Shown: positions 23,255 through 31,546, counted from the first letter of the stretch. The stretch: DNA of 64,000 bases from Fictibacillus phosphorivorans (GCF_001629705.1 NZ_CP015378.1:1612001-1676000); one strand, 5' to 3'. The notes: generated by a model not told the origin, from the sequence alone. Translations and numbers: made by a program.

Positions 23255-25281
23255 TAGGAAAAAGAGTCAGTGGCCGCTACAAGCTTTTAGAAGTTATTGG
23301 TGACGGCGGAATGGCCATCGTTTATCGAGCAAAAGATTTAATCTTAGATAGAGATGTAGCAGTAAAAGTTCTGCGCTCAGAGTTTAATAAAGACGAAGAT
23401 TTCATCAGACGATTTAAAAGAGAAGCGGAATCAGCAACAAGTCTTAACCACCCGAACATTGTGAGCATCTATGATGTTGGAGAAGATGAAGAGATCTATT
23501 TTATCGTGATGGAGTATGTGCAGGGAAAAACATTAAAGCAATACATAAAAGAACATGGAAAAATATCGGTAGAAGAATCTTTGCACATTATGAAGCAGAT
23601 CGTTTCTGGGATGGCGGTCGCTCATGATCATGGAATCATTCATCGCGATATTAAACCGCATAATATATTAATTACAGATAACGGAACGGCTAAGTTAACA
23701 GACTTTGGGATCGCGCTCGCCATCACTTCAGCTACGATCACGCATACAAACTCTATACTGGGTTCTGTTCATTACTTTTCACCTGAACAAGCTAGAGGAG
23801 GTATCGCGAACGCAAAATCGGATATCTACTCGTTTGGAGCTGTACTCTATGAAATGGTTACTGGGAGAGTGCCGTTCGTAGGAGATTCACCGGTTTCTGT
23901 TGCGTTAAAGCATCTACAAGAAAACGTGATCGAACCGCGAAGGTTGAATCCTGAAATCCCACAAAGTGTAGAGAACATTGTATTAAAATCGTTGGCGAAA
24001 AATCCTTTAAAAAGATACGACAGTGCTGATGAATTGTTGAGCGATATGAATTCAGCACTAGATCCAGATCGTATGTATGAACAAAAGTGGAACGAGGAAA
24101 GCGAGGAAGATGAAAAAACGAAGTATATTCCTCCTATCGTCGTACCTCCAGTTGAAACACCTGTGCAAAAAGTGGAAGCTGGTACAGAAAAAGCGAAAGA
24201 AGATAAGACCGAAAAACCCAAGAAAAAACGAAACTGGTGGCTTATTTTACTTATCTCCCTTTTATTATTAGGTGGAGCGGGTATTGCTGCTTTTACGATG
24301 ATGCCTTCTATCTTTTATGTTGAAGAGGTCAGTGTTCCAGATGTCGTAGGAGAAGAATATGTCGATGCTTTTGATAGCTTGAGAGCCGAAGGGCTGGAAG
24401 TGAAACGGCAGGAAGTATTTGATCCAGAGATCGAAGAAGGTCTTGTAGTAAGACAAGACCCAACGCCTGGAACGAAAGTGAAACAGCAGGCAATTGTTAC
24501 GTTATTCGTATCAAAAGGACCTGAAAAAGAAAATATGCCTGATGTTGAAGGGTATAATATTGAAGATGCAAAAGAACGATTAAAAGAAGATGGCTTCACC
24601 CAGATCAATATCAACTATGAAGAATCAGATTCTGAACCAGAAGGAACCGTACTGGAGCAAAGTCCTGATCGTGATGAAAAAGTAACACCTGCAGAAACGG
24701 AAGTAACACTAACAGTCAGTTCTGGGACACCAACGGTTCAAGTTGAGAACTTGATCGGTGCATCTGAACAAGATGTAAAAACGTTTGCTGACAATGCTGG
24801 ACTGACAGTTGAATTTTCAAAAGAGTTCTCTGATACCGTTGAAAAAGGCAGAGTCATCTCGCAAAACCCTTCTCCTTTTACTCAAGTTGAAAAAGGGGCT
24901 ACGATTTCTGTTGTACTTTCAGATGGTCCAGAATCAGTAGAAGAAGAACCACCGCCAGCTGAAGAGGAACCACCTGCAGAAGATCGAACGGTCACAAAAG
25001 ATATTGAAGTTAAGTTAGATAAGAAGGACAAAAGAGAACCAGTTACAGTTAAGATCGTATATTCAGACAAGAATGCATCGAATGAAGTGTTTGTTGAAGA
25101 ACAGATAACCGACAAAAAGAAATACAAATTGCCTCTAACGATTGCTGAAGGAGGTTCTGCTTCTTACGTTGTATATGTTAACGGACAAGAAGAGGAATCT
25201 GAGACGATCAATTATGATGATGTAAAGAGTGCTAGTGGACGAATGAGTAGAGATGATCAGGAAGGGGACGATGGTGATTAA
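23251..25281 (+). CDS. prkC: Membrane Ser/Thr kinase with extracellular PASTA domains (PrkC)
   Basis: 676 residues. The cytoplasmic Hanks kinase domain (1 to about 265) has GDGGMAIVYRA, Lys39 in VAVKVLR, HRDIKPHN with catalytic Asp133, and DFGIA. A Lys-rich stretch and one membrane helix (about 328-351) lead to three PASTA repeats (about 360-425, 427-495, 496-562), which bind muropeptides. A Glu/Pro linker (EEEPPPAEEEPPAED) and a final beta-rich domain of about 85 residues follow. In B. subtilis PrkC senses muropeptides and triggers spore germination. It is somewhat longer than the B. subtilis protein (648), partly from the linker. Confidence 0.96.
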   Translation: MIGKRVSGRYKLLEVIGDGGMAIVYRAKDLILDRDVAVKVLRSEFNKDEDFIRRFKREAESATSLNHPNIVSIYDVGEDEEIYFIVMEYVQGKTLKQYIKEHGKISVEESLHIMKQIVSGMAVAHDHGIIHRDIKPHNILITDNGTAKLTDFGIALAITSATITHTNSILGSVHYFSPEQARGGIANAKSDIYSFGAVLYEMVTGRVPFVGDSPVSVALKHLQENVIEPRRLNPEIPQSVENIVLKSLAKNPLKRYDSADELLSDMNSALDPDRMYEQKWNEESEEDEKTKYIPPIVVPPVETPVQKVEAGTEKAKEDKTEKPKKKRNWWLILLISLLLLGGAGIAAFTMMPSIFYVEEVSVPDVVGEEYVDAFDSLRAEGLEVKRQEVFDPEIEEGLVVRQDPTPGTKVKQQAIVTLFVSKGPEKENMPDVEGYNIEDAKERLKEDGFTQININYEESDSEPEGTVLEQSPDRDEKVTPAETEVTLTVSSGTPTVQVENLIGASEQDVKTFADNAGLTVEFSKEFSDTVEKGRVISQNPSPFTQVEKGATISVVLSDGPESVEEEPPPAEEEPPAEDRTVTKDIEVKLDKKDKREPVTVKIVYSDKNASNEVFVEEQITDKKKYKLPLTIAEGGSASYVVYVNGQEEESETINYDDVKSASGRMSRDDQEGDDGD

Positions 25282-25283
25282 GC

Positions 25284-26174
25284 ATGCCTGAAGGAAGAAT
25301 TGTTAAAGCGCTCGCCGGCTTTTATTACGTTAAGGAAAACGGGAAATCCGAAGTTTTTCAATGCAGAGGAAGAGGGAACTTTCGCAAAAAGAAAGTAAAT
25401 CCATTAGTAGGAGACTGGGTGGAATACGAGTCAAGCAACATTACAGATGGATACATTCTTGATGTGAAGGAACGCAGAAACGAGTTAGTTCGGCCTCCTA
25501 TCGCAAACGTTGACCAAGCCATTCTTGTTTTTTCGGCTACCGAACCGGATTTTAGCACACTATTGCTCGACCGCTTCCTTGTTCATATAGAAGCGAACGA
25601 CATCTTGCCTGTTATCTGTATCTCGAAGATGGATCTTATACAGAAACCGGATGAAATGAAAGAGATCAACCATTACATTGAGACGTACAAAACTTTAGGT
25701 TATGAAGTTATTCCAACTTCGACCAAAACTGATGATAGCCTTGAGATGTTTTATCCGCTTTTCAAAGACAAAGTTACGGTCTTTGCAGGGCAGTCTGGTG
25801 TAGGTAAATCTTCTCTTTTAAATGCGATCAATCCAGAGCTTATGCTCGAAACAAACGAGATCTCGAGTCATCTAGGTCGAGGAAAACATACGACTCGTCA
25901 TGTTGAACTCATTCTTTTCGGTAACGGCTTGGTAGCTGACACTCCAGGATTTAGTTCATTAGACTTTTTAAACATTGAAGCTGAAGACTTGTCGATGTAC
26001 TTTCCAGAGATGAACGAGCTTCGTGGCGATTGCAAGTTCAGAGGCTGCTCACATACGTCAGAACCAAAATGTGCGGTTAAAAAGGGTGTAGAGGACGGAG
26101 ATGTTCCAAAGTTCCGCTATGACCATTACGTTAGTTTTTTACAAGAAATTAAAGATCAAAAACGGAGGTACTGA
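25284..26174 (+). CDS. rsgA: Ribosome small-subunit GTPase RsgA (CpgA/YloQ)
   Basis: 296 residues, a circularly permuted GTPase that checks late 30S assembly. Order: OB fold (1-65), G4 motif SKMD before G1 [12 protein letters not shown] and G3 DTPGF, then a C-terminal zinc site with Cys and His in [14 protein letters not shown]. The ATG follows prkC after two bases; the stop shares a base with rpe. In Bacilli this protein is also a PrkC substrate, in keeping with the operon. Confidence 0.95.
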   Translation: MPEGRIVKALAGFYYVKENGKSEVFQCRGRGNFRKKKVNPLVGDWVEYESSNITDGYILDVKERRNELVRPPIANVDQAILVFSATEPDFSTLLLDRFLVHIEANDILPVICISKMDLIQKPDEMKEINHYIETYKTLGYEVIPTSTKTDDSLEMFYPLFKDKVTVFAGQSGVGKSSLLNAINPELMLETNEISSHLGRGKHTTRHVELILFGNGLVADTPGFSSLDFLNIEAEDLSMYFPEMNELRGDCKFRGCSHTSEPKCAVKKGVEDGDVPKFRYDHYVSFLQEIKDQKRRY

Positions 26175-26821
26175 TGATTAAAATAGCTCCTTCCATTCTG
26201 TCGGCTGACTTTTCAAGGTTAGGCGATGATATAAAAGCTGTTGAAGAAGCAGGTGCAGACTATATACATGTTGATGTGATGGATGGCCATTTCGTCCCGA
26301 ACATCACGATTGGACCGCTTGTCGTTCAAGCGATACGACCGGTTACGAAACTTCCATTAGATGTACATCTCATGATTGAAAATCCTGATCGATACATTGA
26401 AGAATTTGCTAAAGCGGGTGCTGATATTATTTCTGTACACGTAGAAGCATCACCGCATCTTCATCGAACGATTCAACTTATTAAACAACAGGGTGTAAAA
26501 GCGGGTGTAGTTATAAATCCAGCTACTCCAGTCGATTCGATCAAACATATACTCCAAGATGTTGATCTTGTGTTGTTGATGACTGTAAATCCTGGTTTTG
26601 GTGGACAAGCGTTCATTGAGAGCGTAGTGCCAAAGATTAAAGAAGTTTCCGATCTAGTAAAGACACAAGGATTGAACGTTGAGATCGAAGTTGACGGTGG
26701 CGTGAATCCAAAAACCGCTCGTCTTTGTGTCGAAGCAGGTGCGAATGTATTAGTTGCTGGTTCTGCCATTTACGGGAAGCAAGATTTAAGGGGTGCAATA
26801 GAAGCCATTCGTGGTGTATAA
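26174..26821 (+). CDS. rpe: Ribulose-phosphate 3-epimerase
   Basis: 215 residues, TIM barrel. It interconverts ribulose 5-phosphate and xylulose 5-phosphate in the pentose phosphate pathway. Family motifs: [30 protein letters not shown] with metal ligands, [23 protein letters not shown] and EVDGGV. Its ATG overlaps the rsgA stop (TGATG). It is the last gene of the prpC-prkC-rsgA-rpe run; the next element is a riboswitch. Confidence 0.96.
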   Translation: MIKIAPSILSADFSRLGDDIKAVEEAGADYIHVDVMDGHFVPNITIGPLVVQAIRPVTKLPLDVHLMIENPDRYIEEFAKAGADIISVHVEASPHLHRTIQLIKQQGVKAGVVINPATPVDSIKHILQDVDLVLLMTVNPGFGGQAFIESVVPKIKEVSDLVKTQGLNVEIEVDGGVNPKTARLCVEAGANVLVAGSAIYGKQDLRGAIEAIRGV

Positions 26822-26840
26822 TTGGAAAAGAAAATAAAAT

Positions 26841-26936
26841 AAGCAACCACAGGGGGAGTCCTTTAAAGGGCTGAGAGGGGAGTGTACTCCCGACCCTTTG
26901 AACCTGAAGCTGGATCATACCTGCGTAGGGATGTGG
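26841..26936 (+). promoter_or_regulatory. TPP (THI-box) riboswitch aptamer
   Basis: The THI-box signature is complete: gggggagtcc, gggctgagagg, gacccttgaacctga-like core (gaccctttgaacctgaa), ctggatcataccagcg-like element (ctggatcatacctgcgtaggga). P1 is ccaca (26847-26851) with tgtgg (26932-26936). It senses thiamine pyrophosphate and controls thiT-thiN downstream. Confidence 0.95.
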
Positions 26937-26968
26937 AGTCGTATGACTTTTTTGAATGTATATCTAAA

Positions 26969-27005
26969 AAGCAACCGAGCTCACATGCCGGTTGCTTTTT
27001 TTGTT
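26969..27005 (+). terminator. Riboswitch-controlled terminator (expression platform)
   Basis: Nine-pair stem aagcaaccg (26969-26977) with cggttgctt (26989-26997), 11-base loop, then a T-rich run. The aagcaacc of its left arm is repeated exactly at 26841-26848 at the foot of the aptamer, so that copy can pair with the right arm as an anti-terminator and share bases with P1. Confidence 0.85.
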
Positions 27006-27039
27006 TTCTGTTAAAGGAATAAAATAGGGGGTATTTTGA

Positions 27040-27609
27040 ATGAAAACAAACAACATTTCATTATTAACAGAAATCGCTATCATGTCTGCATTATCTTTGA
27101 TCTTAGGTTTGATTAAGTTTGCAGGTCCTTGGCCACAAGGTGGTTCTGTTTCGTTAGAGATGGTTCCGATTTTTTTAATGGCGTTTAGAAGAGGATTGAA
27201 GGCAGGAGTCCTTACAGGCTTAGCTGTTGGGCTCTTACAGCTACTTGTGAATCCTTATGTGATCCACCCCGCTCAGATGATTCTAGACTATCCTTTAGCG
27301 TTTGCTTTAGCAGGCGTTGCGGGGGCATTCGCGCCATCTATCTCTCAAAGTGCAAGCAAGAGAACGTTCTTGATGGTTACAGGAATCTTCGTAGGGTGCT
27401 TGTTAAGAACCATCTCTCACGTCTTTTCAGGGGTTATCTTTTTTAGCGATTTAGCAGAAGAGATGAACATATGGCTTTATTCGTTCTTATATAACGGATC
27501 ATTCATGGTCGTTATCTTCGCGATTACGGCGCTAGTTGTTATTCTATTAACGAATACAGCACCGAAACTACTACACGCCGCACGTAATGGTCATCACCAA
27601 GCAGCATGA
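27040..27609 (+). CDS. thiT: Thiamine transporter substrate-binding (S) component ThiT (YuaJ)
   Basis: 189 residues, all hydrophobic with about six membrane helices. ThiT binds thiamine and works with a shared ECF energising module encoded elsewhere. The family signature is seen in LTEIAIMSALSLILGLIK, WPQGGSVSLEMVPIFLMAFRRG and the region around NPYVIHPAQMILDYPLAF. GGGGG precedes the ATG. It lies directly under a TPP riboswitch and overlaps thiN in an ATGA, so uptake and activation are paired. In B. subtilis the thiT homologue is elsewhere; here it has joined thiN. Confidence 0.93.
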   Translation: MKTNNISLLTEIAIMSALSLILGLIKFAGPWPQGGSVSLEMVPIFLMAFRRGLKAGVLTGLAVGLLQLLVNPYVIHPAQMILDYPLAFALAGVAGAFAPSISQSASKRTFLMVTGIFVGCLLRTISHVFSGVIFFSDLAEEMNIWLYSFLYNGSFMVVIFAITALVVILLTNTAPKLLHAARNGHHQAA

Positions 27610-28250
27610 AGATAAGCATCGTCGCAGGTGGTCCTGAACATCTGATCCCCGATCTAAAGCCCTATGATCTCAAGAGGAATCACATTTGGATCGGAGTCGA
27701 CAGAGGAACGCTCTTTCTATTAAAAGATGGCATCTTCCCACAGCATGCATTTGGCGATTTTGATTCTGTTTCTAGTGATGAGAGAAAAATTATTTTAGAC
27801 TCATCCATAAAAGTAAATCAATATCGATCAGAAAAAGATGCTACAGACATGGAGCTCGCACTAGAGTGGGCGTTGAAACAGAACCCAGAACAAATACTCA
27901 TATTCGGTGCGACTGGTGGAAGGTTAGATCATGAATTGATGAACATCCAATTATTATATCGATCTCTGAGAGTACGTACAGACGTTAAAATTATTGATAA
28001 CAGGAATGAAATCTCTCTCCATTTACCGGGATGTTATGATATTGAGCAGGATCAAGGATATTCATACATCTCATTTCTGGCTCAAAGTGAAGAAGTGACA
28101 GGCATAACTTTAGTGGGATTTAAATATCCGTTAGAACAAGCTAACCTTCAGGCTGGATCATCATTATGTGTTTCCAATGAGCTTGTAAATAAAAGTGGTA
28201 CTTATTCTTTTGACTCCGGCATAATATTGATGGTAAAGAGCCGTGATTAA
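27606..28250 (+). CDS. thiN: Thiamine pyrophosphokinase
   Basis: 214 residues. It transfers pyrophosphate from ATP to thiamine, giving TPP, the ligand of the riboswitch upstream. Motifs: GVDRGTLFLLKDGIFP, FGDFDSVS, SEKDATDMELAL and FGATGGRLDHELMNI. The C-terminal domain is the beta-sandwich of the family. It overlaps thiT by 4 bases. A hairpin (ccgtgatt with aatcacgg, 28241-28260) spans its stop codon without a T-run. Confidence 0.95.
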   Translation: MKISIVAGGPEHLIPDLKPYDLKRNHIWIGVDRGTLFLLKDGIFPQHAFGDFDSVSSDERKIILDSSIKVNQYRSEKDATDMELALEWALKQNPEQILIFGATGGRLDHELMNIQLLYRSLRVRTDVKIIDNRNEISLHLPGCYDIEQDQGYSYISFLAQSEEVTGITLVGFKYPLEQANLQAGSSLCVSNELVNKSGTYSFDSGIILMVKSRD

Positions 28251-28264
28251 AAAATCACGGAATA

Positions 28265-28341
28265 CAGGCCCCCAAAGCACCTTTTTATAAAAAGGGGAAT
28301 AAAGTATTTATGTTTAGCTCTTATCATTTTTTATGGGCCTG
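28265..28341 (+). promoter_or_regulatory. Nested inverted repeats in the spoVM leader
   Basis: caggccc (28265-28271) and gggcctg (28335-28341) are complementary and enclose a perfect 16-bp palindrome ccttttta/taaaaagg at 28280-28295. The right arm abuts the GGAGGAGG ribosome site of spoVM. No convincing sigma-E promoter was recognised here. Confidence 0.45.
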
Positions 28342-28354
28342 GAGGAGGGGTAAG

Positions 28355-28435
28355 ATGAAATTTTATACCATTAAACTTCCTAAATTCTTGGGAGGCTTCG
28401 TACGTGCCGTCTTAGGTTCTTTCAAAAAAGGATAA
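28355..28435 (+). CDS. spoVM: Stage V sporulation protein M
   Basis: 26 residues, preceded by GGAGGAGGGG seven bases from the ATG. SpoVM is an amphipathic peptide that recognises the convex forespore membrane and anchors the SpoIVA coat base layer; it also inhibits FtsH. The sequence differs from B. subtilis SpoVM at only a few positions and keeps Pro9, which is needed for curvature sensing, and the FLGG turn. It lies between thiN and rpmB as in B. subtilis. It is the clearest evidence that the organism forms endospores. Confidence 0.96.
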   Translation: MKFYTIKLPKFLGGFVRAVLGSFKKG

Positions 28436-28438
28436 CAA

Positions 28439-28470
28439 ACAAAAAAAGCGCTTGTGCGCTTTTTTTGTTT
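28439..28470. terminator. Terminator after spoVM
   Basis: aaaaaaagcgc paired with gcgcttttttt around loop ttgt, at 28441-28467. It is symmetrical and could work in both directions. Confidence 0.9.
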
Positions 28471-28495
28471 GTTTTGTAGTGGTTCTATGTAAGTG

Positions 28496-28830
28496 GTTGA
28501 TTTCCGCTCCAGGTTGCTCGCTTTCTATGGGGCGAACGGTGAGCCTCCTGTCTAGTTGCAGTGACTAGCCCCTCGAGGTCAAAAGTTAAACGGTCAAGAA
28601 GGCAAAGTGCGCCGTCCTCGCCCATTTACCTTTTGCTTGTCGGGGCTGAACGAGCCACTTCCACTTTTCGGACTGCCGCTTTGCGCCATTAGGAGTCTCC
28701 ACCTGACCGCTTCAAGGTTGTCTCTCTGCTCCTGCGTCTACAAGTTTATGCTAACGAAGTGAATTCCTCGTCGCATGCCTTGCGAGAAGCACCTCATGTT
28801 GCAGGCGGGCAACCTTACGCTCCAATCAAC
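28496..28830. repeat. 335-bp composite repeat: foldback element ends enclosing other repeat-like sequence
   Basis: Read on the minus strand it opens gttgattggagcg and closes gagcggaaatcaac, the same ends as the foldback repeats at 47878 and 51445 (in reverse orientation). The outer arms include ctcgctttc and ggtgagcctcct. About 200 extra bases lie inside, among them cttgtcggggctgaacgagc followed by cttccacttttcg, which resemble another repeat common in Bacillus relatives. No coding frame is credible. Confidence 0.75.
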
Positions 28831-28921
28831 TTGCCTAAGATGAGAAAAAGAAAATACCAAAAAAGCAACAATCATTTAGAAAGAGTCTTTTAAAAGAATA
28901 TAATTTTAAGATTGGATGATT

Positions 28922-29005
28922 TACTGTCCAGTTTAAAGAAAATACTGTCCGCTTTCAGCTTTTTACTGTCGACTTTTTTAAAAATACTGTCCACTCCAAT
29001 CTATT
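28922..29005. repeat. Intergenic array C: four units with exact 21-bp period, core tactgtcc
   Basis: tactgtc(c) begins at 28922, 28943, 28964 and 28985, each 21 bases apart (the third reads tactgtcg). The bases between are T/A-rich and variable. It lies downstream of the composite repeat and before the 3' end of rpmB, that is, in a convergent gap. The core shares ctgtcc with array A at 8595, though the arrays are 20 kb apart. Confidence 0.88.
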
Positions 29006-29030
29006 TTGGTTATGCTTTTTGGACAAAGAA

Positions 29031-29058
29031 AAAAACAGCAGCGGCTGCTGCTGTTTTT
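29031..29058. terminator. Bidirectional terminator at the rpmB end
   Basis: Perfect 12-pair stem aaaaacagcagc (29031-29042) and gctgctgttttt (29047-29058), loop ggct. On the minus strand it follows the rpmB stop codon at 29061-29063. Confidence 0.9.
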
Positions 29059-29060
29059 AT

Positions 29061-29249
29061 TTATACACGTTCAACTTTGCCAGATTTAAGGGCACGAGCA
29101 GATACGTATACGCGTTTAGGCTTTCCGTCCACAAGAATACGAACCTTTTGGACGTTAGCTCCCCAGCTTTTCTTTGATTTGTTCATTGCGTGAGAACGCT
29201 TGTTACCAGTTTTAGGTCCTTTTCCAGTAATAAAACATTTACGAGCCAT
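29061..29249 (-). CDS. rpmB: 50S ribosomal protein L28
   Basis: 62 residues, full length for Bacilli. The sequence [20 protein letters not shown] and the end [16 protein letters not shown] are the L28 signature. L28 sits on the large subunit near the exit-site region. Only the first Cys of the zinc-type pairs is seen, so it looks like the zinc-independent or reduced form. AGGAGG stands upstream and a strong promoter lies at 29316-29344. It is on the opposite strand to its neighbours, as in B. subtilis. Confidence 0.97.
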   Translation of the reverse strand: MARKCFITGKGPKTGNKRSHAMNKSKKSWGANVQKVRILVDGKPKRVYVSARALKSGKVERV

Positions 29250-29315
29250 GTAGGTGAACCTCCTTTACAGCAAAAAAGCTTTGCATCAATTCAATCGTAT
29301 GTTAAATACTAAATA

Positions 29316-29344
29316 ATATTAGCATGACTTCAGAAGCAATGCAA
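29316..29344 (-). promoter_or_regulatory. Sigma-A promoter of rpmB
   Basis: On the minus strand TTGCAT (29339-29344), 17-base spacer, TGC-TAATAT (minus-10 at 29316-29321, extended by TG). It gives a leader of about 60 bases before rpmB. Confidence 0.65.
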
Positions 29345-29444
29345 CATATTCGTAAAAGGTTTTCAAGTAAATTTCCTTGACAATACTATTTACATAGTGT
29401 GAAATGTAGTAGTCCTTTCAAAATAGGCTGATATATAGTAAAAT

Positions 29445-29466
29445 ATTTGTTAGCCATTTAACAAAT
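29445..29466. promoter_or_regulatory. Perfect inverted repeat upstream of the asp23-like gene
   Basis: atttgtta (29445-29452), gccatt, taacaaat (29459-29466): an 8+6+8 operator-like site just after a possible minus-10 box taaaat (29439-29444). A separate TTGACA stands at 29377-29382 with only a weak minus-10. Confidence 0.4.
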
Positions 29467-29483
29467 TAAAGGGGGATGTAAGC

Positions 29484-29846
29484 ATGTCCATTGAAATGAA
29501 AACAACCTATGGTCAAATTGATATTTCTAATGAAGTAATTGCAACTATCGCCGGTGGAGCCGCAATCGATTGTTACGGAATTGTTGGCATGGCATCAAGA
29601 AAGCAATTAAAGGATGGAATAACTGAGCTTTTAGGACGTGAAAATTTCTCCCGAGGGATCGTTGTTCGACAAGAAGAAGATGAAGTGCATATTGATATGT
29701 ACATCATCGTTAGTTATGGAACAAAGATTTCTGAAGTGGCTCATAACGTTCAGAACAAAGTGAAATATACCCTGGATCAAATGCTTGGTTTGGCGGTTGA
29801 CTCAGTCAATATCTACGTTCAGGGTGTCAGGGTGACAACCCCTTAG
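29484..29846 (+). CDS. yloU: Asp23/Gls24 family envelope stress protein (YloU-like)
   Basis: 120 residues. The family is widespread in Firmicutes; S. aureus Asp23 is an abundant membrane-associated protein of the alkaline shock response. The pattern is visible in GQIDISNEVIATIAGGAA, GIVGMASR, VHIDMYIIVSYGTKI and LAVDSVNIYVQGVR. The ATG is preceded by AAAGGGGG. It is 15 bases upstream of fakA, and this pairing with the DAK-type kinase gene is conserved in Bacilli. The precise role is unknown. Confidence 0.9.
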   Translation: MSIEMKTTYGQIDISNEVIATIAGGAAIDCYGIVGMASRKQLKDGITELLGRENFSRGIVVRQEEDEVHIDMYIIVSYGTKISEVAHNVQNKVKYTLDQMLGLAVDSVNIYVQGVRVTTP

Positions 29847-29861
29847 TTAGGAGGAAGTTTT

Positions 29862-31538
29862 GTGTCTTTAAAAGTATTAGATGGAAAAAAGTTTTCAAAA
29901 ATGGTACTCGAGGGTGCTTCAAACTTAACAAGAAATGCAGCAATGGTCGACGCACTTAATGTTTTCCCTGTACCAGATGGTGATACAGGAACGAACATGA
30001 ATCTAACGATTACTTCTGGTGCAAAAGAAGTAGAAAAAAACACTTCTAATCAAATCGGTGCTGTTGCCAGTGCTTTTGCAAAAGGCTTACTGATGGGAGC
30101 GCGCGGAAACTCTGGTGTTATCCTTTCACAATTGTTTAGAGGATTCTCTAAATCAATCGAAGGTAAAGAGACGATTAACGCTGCAGAATTTGCCAATGCA
30201 TTTGATAAAGGTGTTGAAACGGCCTACAAAGCTGTTATGAAACCAGTTGAAGGTACGATCTTAACGGTAGCTAAAGATGCTGCAAGAAAGGCAGTTAAAG
30301 AAGCTAAAAAATCAGACGATATTCTATACATTATGAAAGAGCTTGTTAAAGAATCGAAAGCTTCCTTAAACCGTACACCAGATCTACTTCCTGTTTTGAA
30401 AGAAGTAGGTGTAGTTGATTCTGGTGGACAAGGGTTAGTCACTGTGTATGAAGGATTCTTAGCTGTACTAGAAGGCAAAGAACTGCCAAAAGTTTCAGTA
30501 AATGCACCTTCCATGGGTGAACTGGTCAACGCTGAGCATCATAAAGCTCAGATGCACATGAAAACCGAAGATATCCATTTTGGATATTGCACAGAGTTCA
30601 TGGTAAGGTTCGAAGATAAAAAGATCAAAAATAACCCATTCGATGAGATCAACTTCCGTAATGAATTAAGTCAACATGGTGATTCATTGCTAGTTGTTGC
30701 TGATGAAGACGTGGTAAAGGTTCACATCCATACGGAACAACCTGGTAACATGCTAACACTAGCACATCGTTATGGTAGCTTGATCAACATTAAGATCGAA
30801 AACATGCGTGAGCAACATTCAGCGATTTTAGAGAGTGAGCATGAAGTAATCCCTTCGTACTCACAACCGGCTTCTGAAAAGAAAAAGGAATATGGTATCG
30901 TTACGGTAGCGATGGGTGAAGGAATCGAAGAGATGTTTTCATCAATGGGAGCATCAGTGATCCAAGGTGGACAAACGATGAACCCAAGTACTGAAGATAT
31001 CGTAAAAGCAATTGCTGAAGTTAACGCAGAGAAAGTGTTCATCCTTCCGAACAACAGCAATATCATCATGGCATCTGAACAAGCTGCAAGTGTTGTTGAT
31101 GAAGAGGTTGTCATCATCCGCACAAAAACAGTGCCACAAGGTATAGCTTCTATATTAGCTTTCAATCCTTCAGCTGATATAGCTGAGAATGAAAAGAAGA
31201 TGAACGAAGCGATTACTTCTGTTAAGTCAGGCCAAGTTACTTATGCAGTTCGTGATACATCGATCGATGGTGTTGAAATTGCAAAAGGTGATTTTATGGG
31301 AATATCAGAAGGAAAGATTCTAACTTCCAAGGCGGACAAACAAGAAGTTACGAAAGAACTTCTTTCAAACATGCTTGATGAAGATTCAGAGATTGTTACG
31401 ATCATCTATGGTGAAGATAGCTCTGAAGAAGAAGCACAAGAGCTTGCTGAATTTATTGAAGAAAAGTATCCCGATGCGGAAGCTGAAATTCATAATGGTA
31501 AGCAACCGATCTATTCTTTCATCTTATCCGTAGAGTAA
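29862..31538 (+). CDS. fakA: Fatty acid kinase catalytic subunit FakA-like (DAK2 domain, YloV)
   Basis: 558 residues from a GTG start with AGGAGG seven bases upstream. FakA with a FakB binding protein phosphorylates exogenous fatty acids for PlsX/PlsY use. The N-terminal DhaL domain (about 1-200) has the metal/ATP motif DGDTGTNMNLT and GARGNSGVILSQLFRG. A middle domain and a C-terminal DegV-like half (KKKEYGIVTVAMGEGIEEMF onward) follow. It lies a few kb upstream of plsX, which fits a lipid role. No fakB is in the window. Confidence 0.9.
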   Translation: MSLKVLDGKKFSKMVLEGASNLTRNAAMVDALNVFPVPDGDTGTNMNLTITSGAKEVEKNTSNQIGAVASAFAKGLLMGARGNSGVILSQLFRGFSKSIEGKETINAAEFANAFDKGVETAYKAVMKPVEGTILTVAKDAARKAVKEAKKSDDILYIMKELVKESKASLNRTPDLLPVLKEVGVVDSGGQGLVTVYEGFLAVLEGKELPKVSVNAPSMGELVNAEHHKAQMHMKTEDIHFGYCTEFMVRFEDKKIKNNPFDEINFRNELSQHGDSLLVVADEDVVKVHIHTEQPGNMLTLAHRYGSLINIKIENMREQHSAILESEHEVIPSYSQPASEKKKEYGIVTVAMGEGIEEMFSSMGASVIQGGQTMNPSTEDIVKAIAEVNAEKVFILPNNSNIIMASEQAASVVDEEVVIIRTKTVPQGIASILAFNPSADIAENEKKMNEAITSVKSGQVTYAVRDTSIDGVEIAKGDFMGISEGKILTSKADKQEVTKELLSNMLDEDSEIVTIIYGEDSSEEEAQELAEFIEEKYPDAEAEIHNGKQPIYSFILSVE

Positions 31539-31546
31539 AAAATGAA

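Noticed and set aside
28912-29193. Frame of 93 residues with repeated LLS/ILS
   Set aside because: It runs through array C, where a 21-bp period keeps a frame open, then through the antisense of rpmB. No ribosome site.
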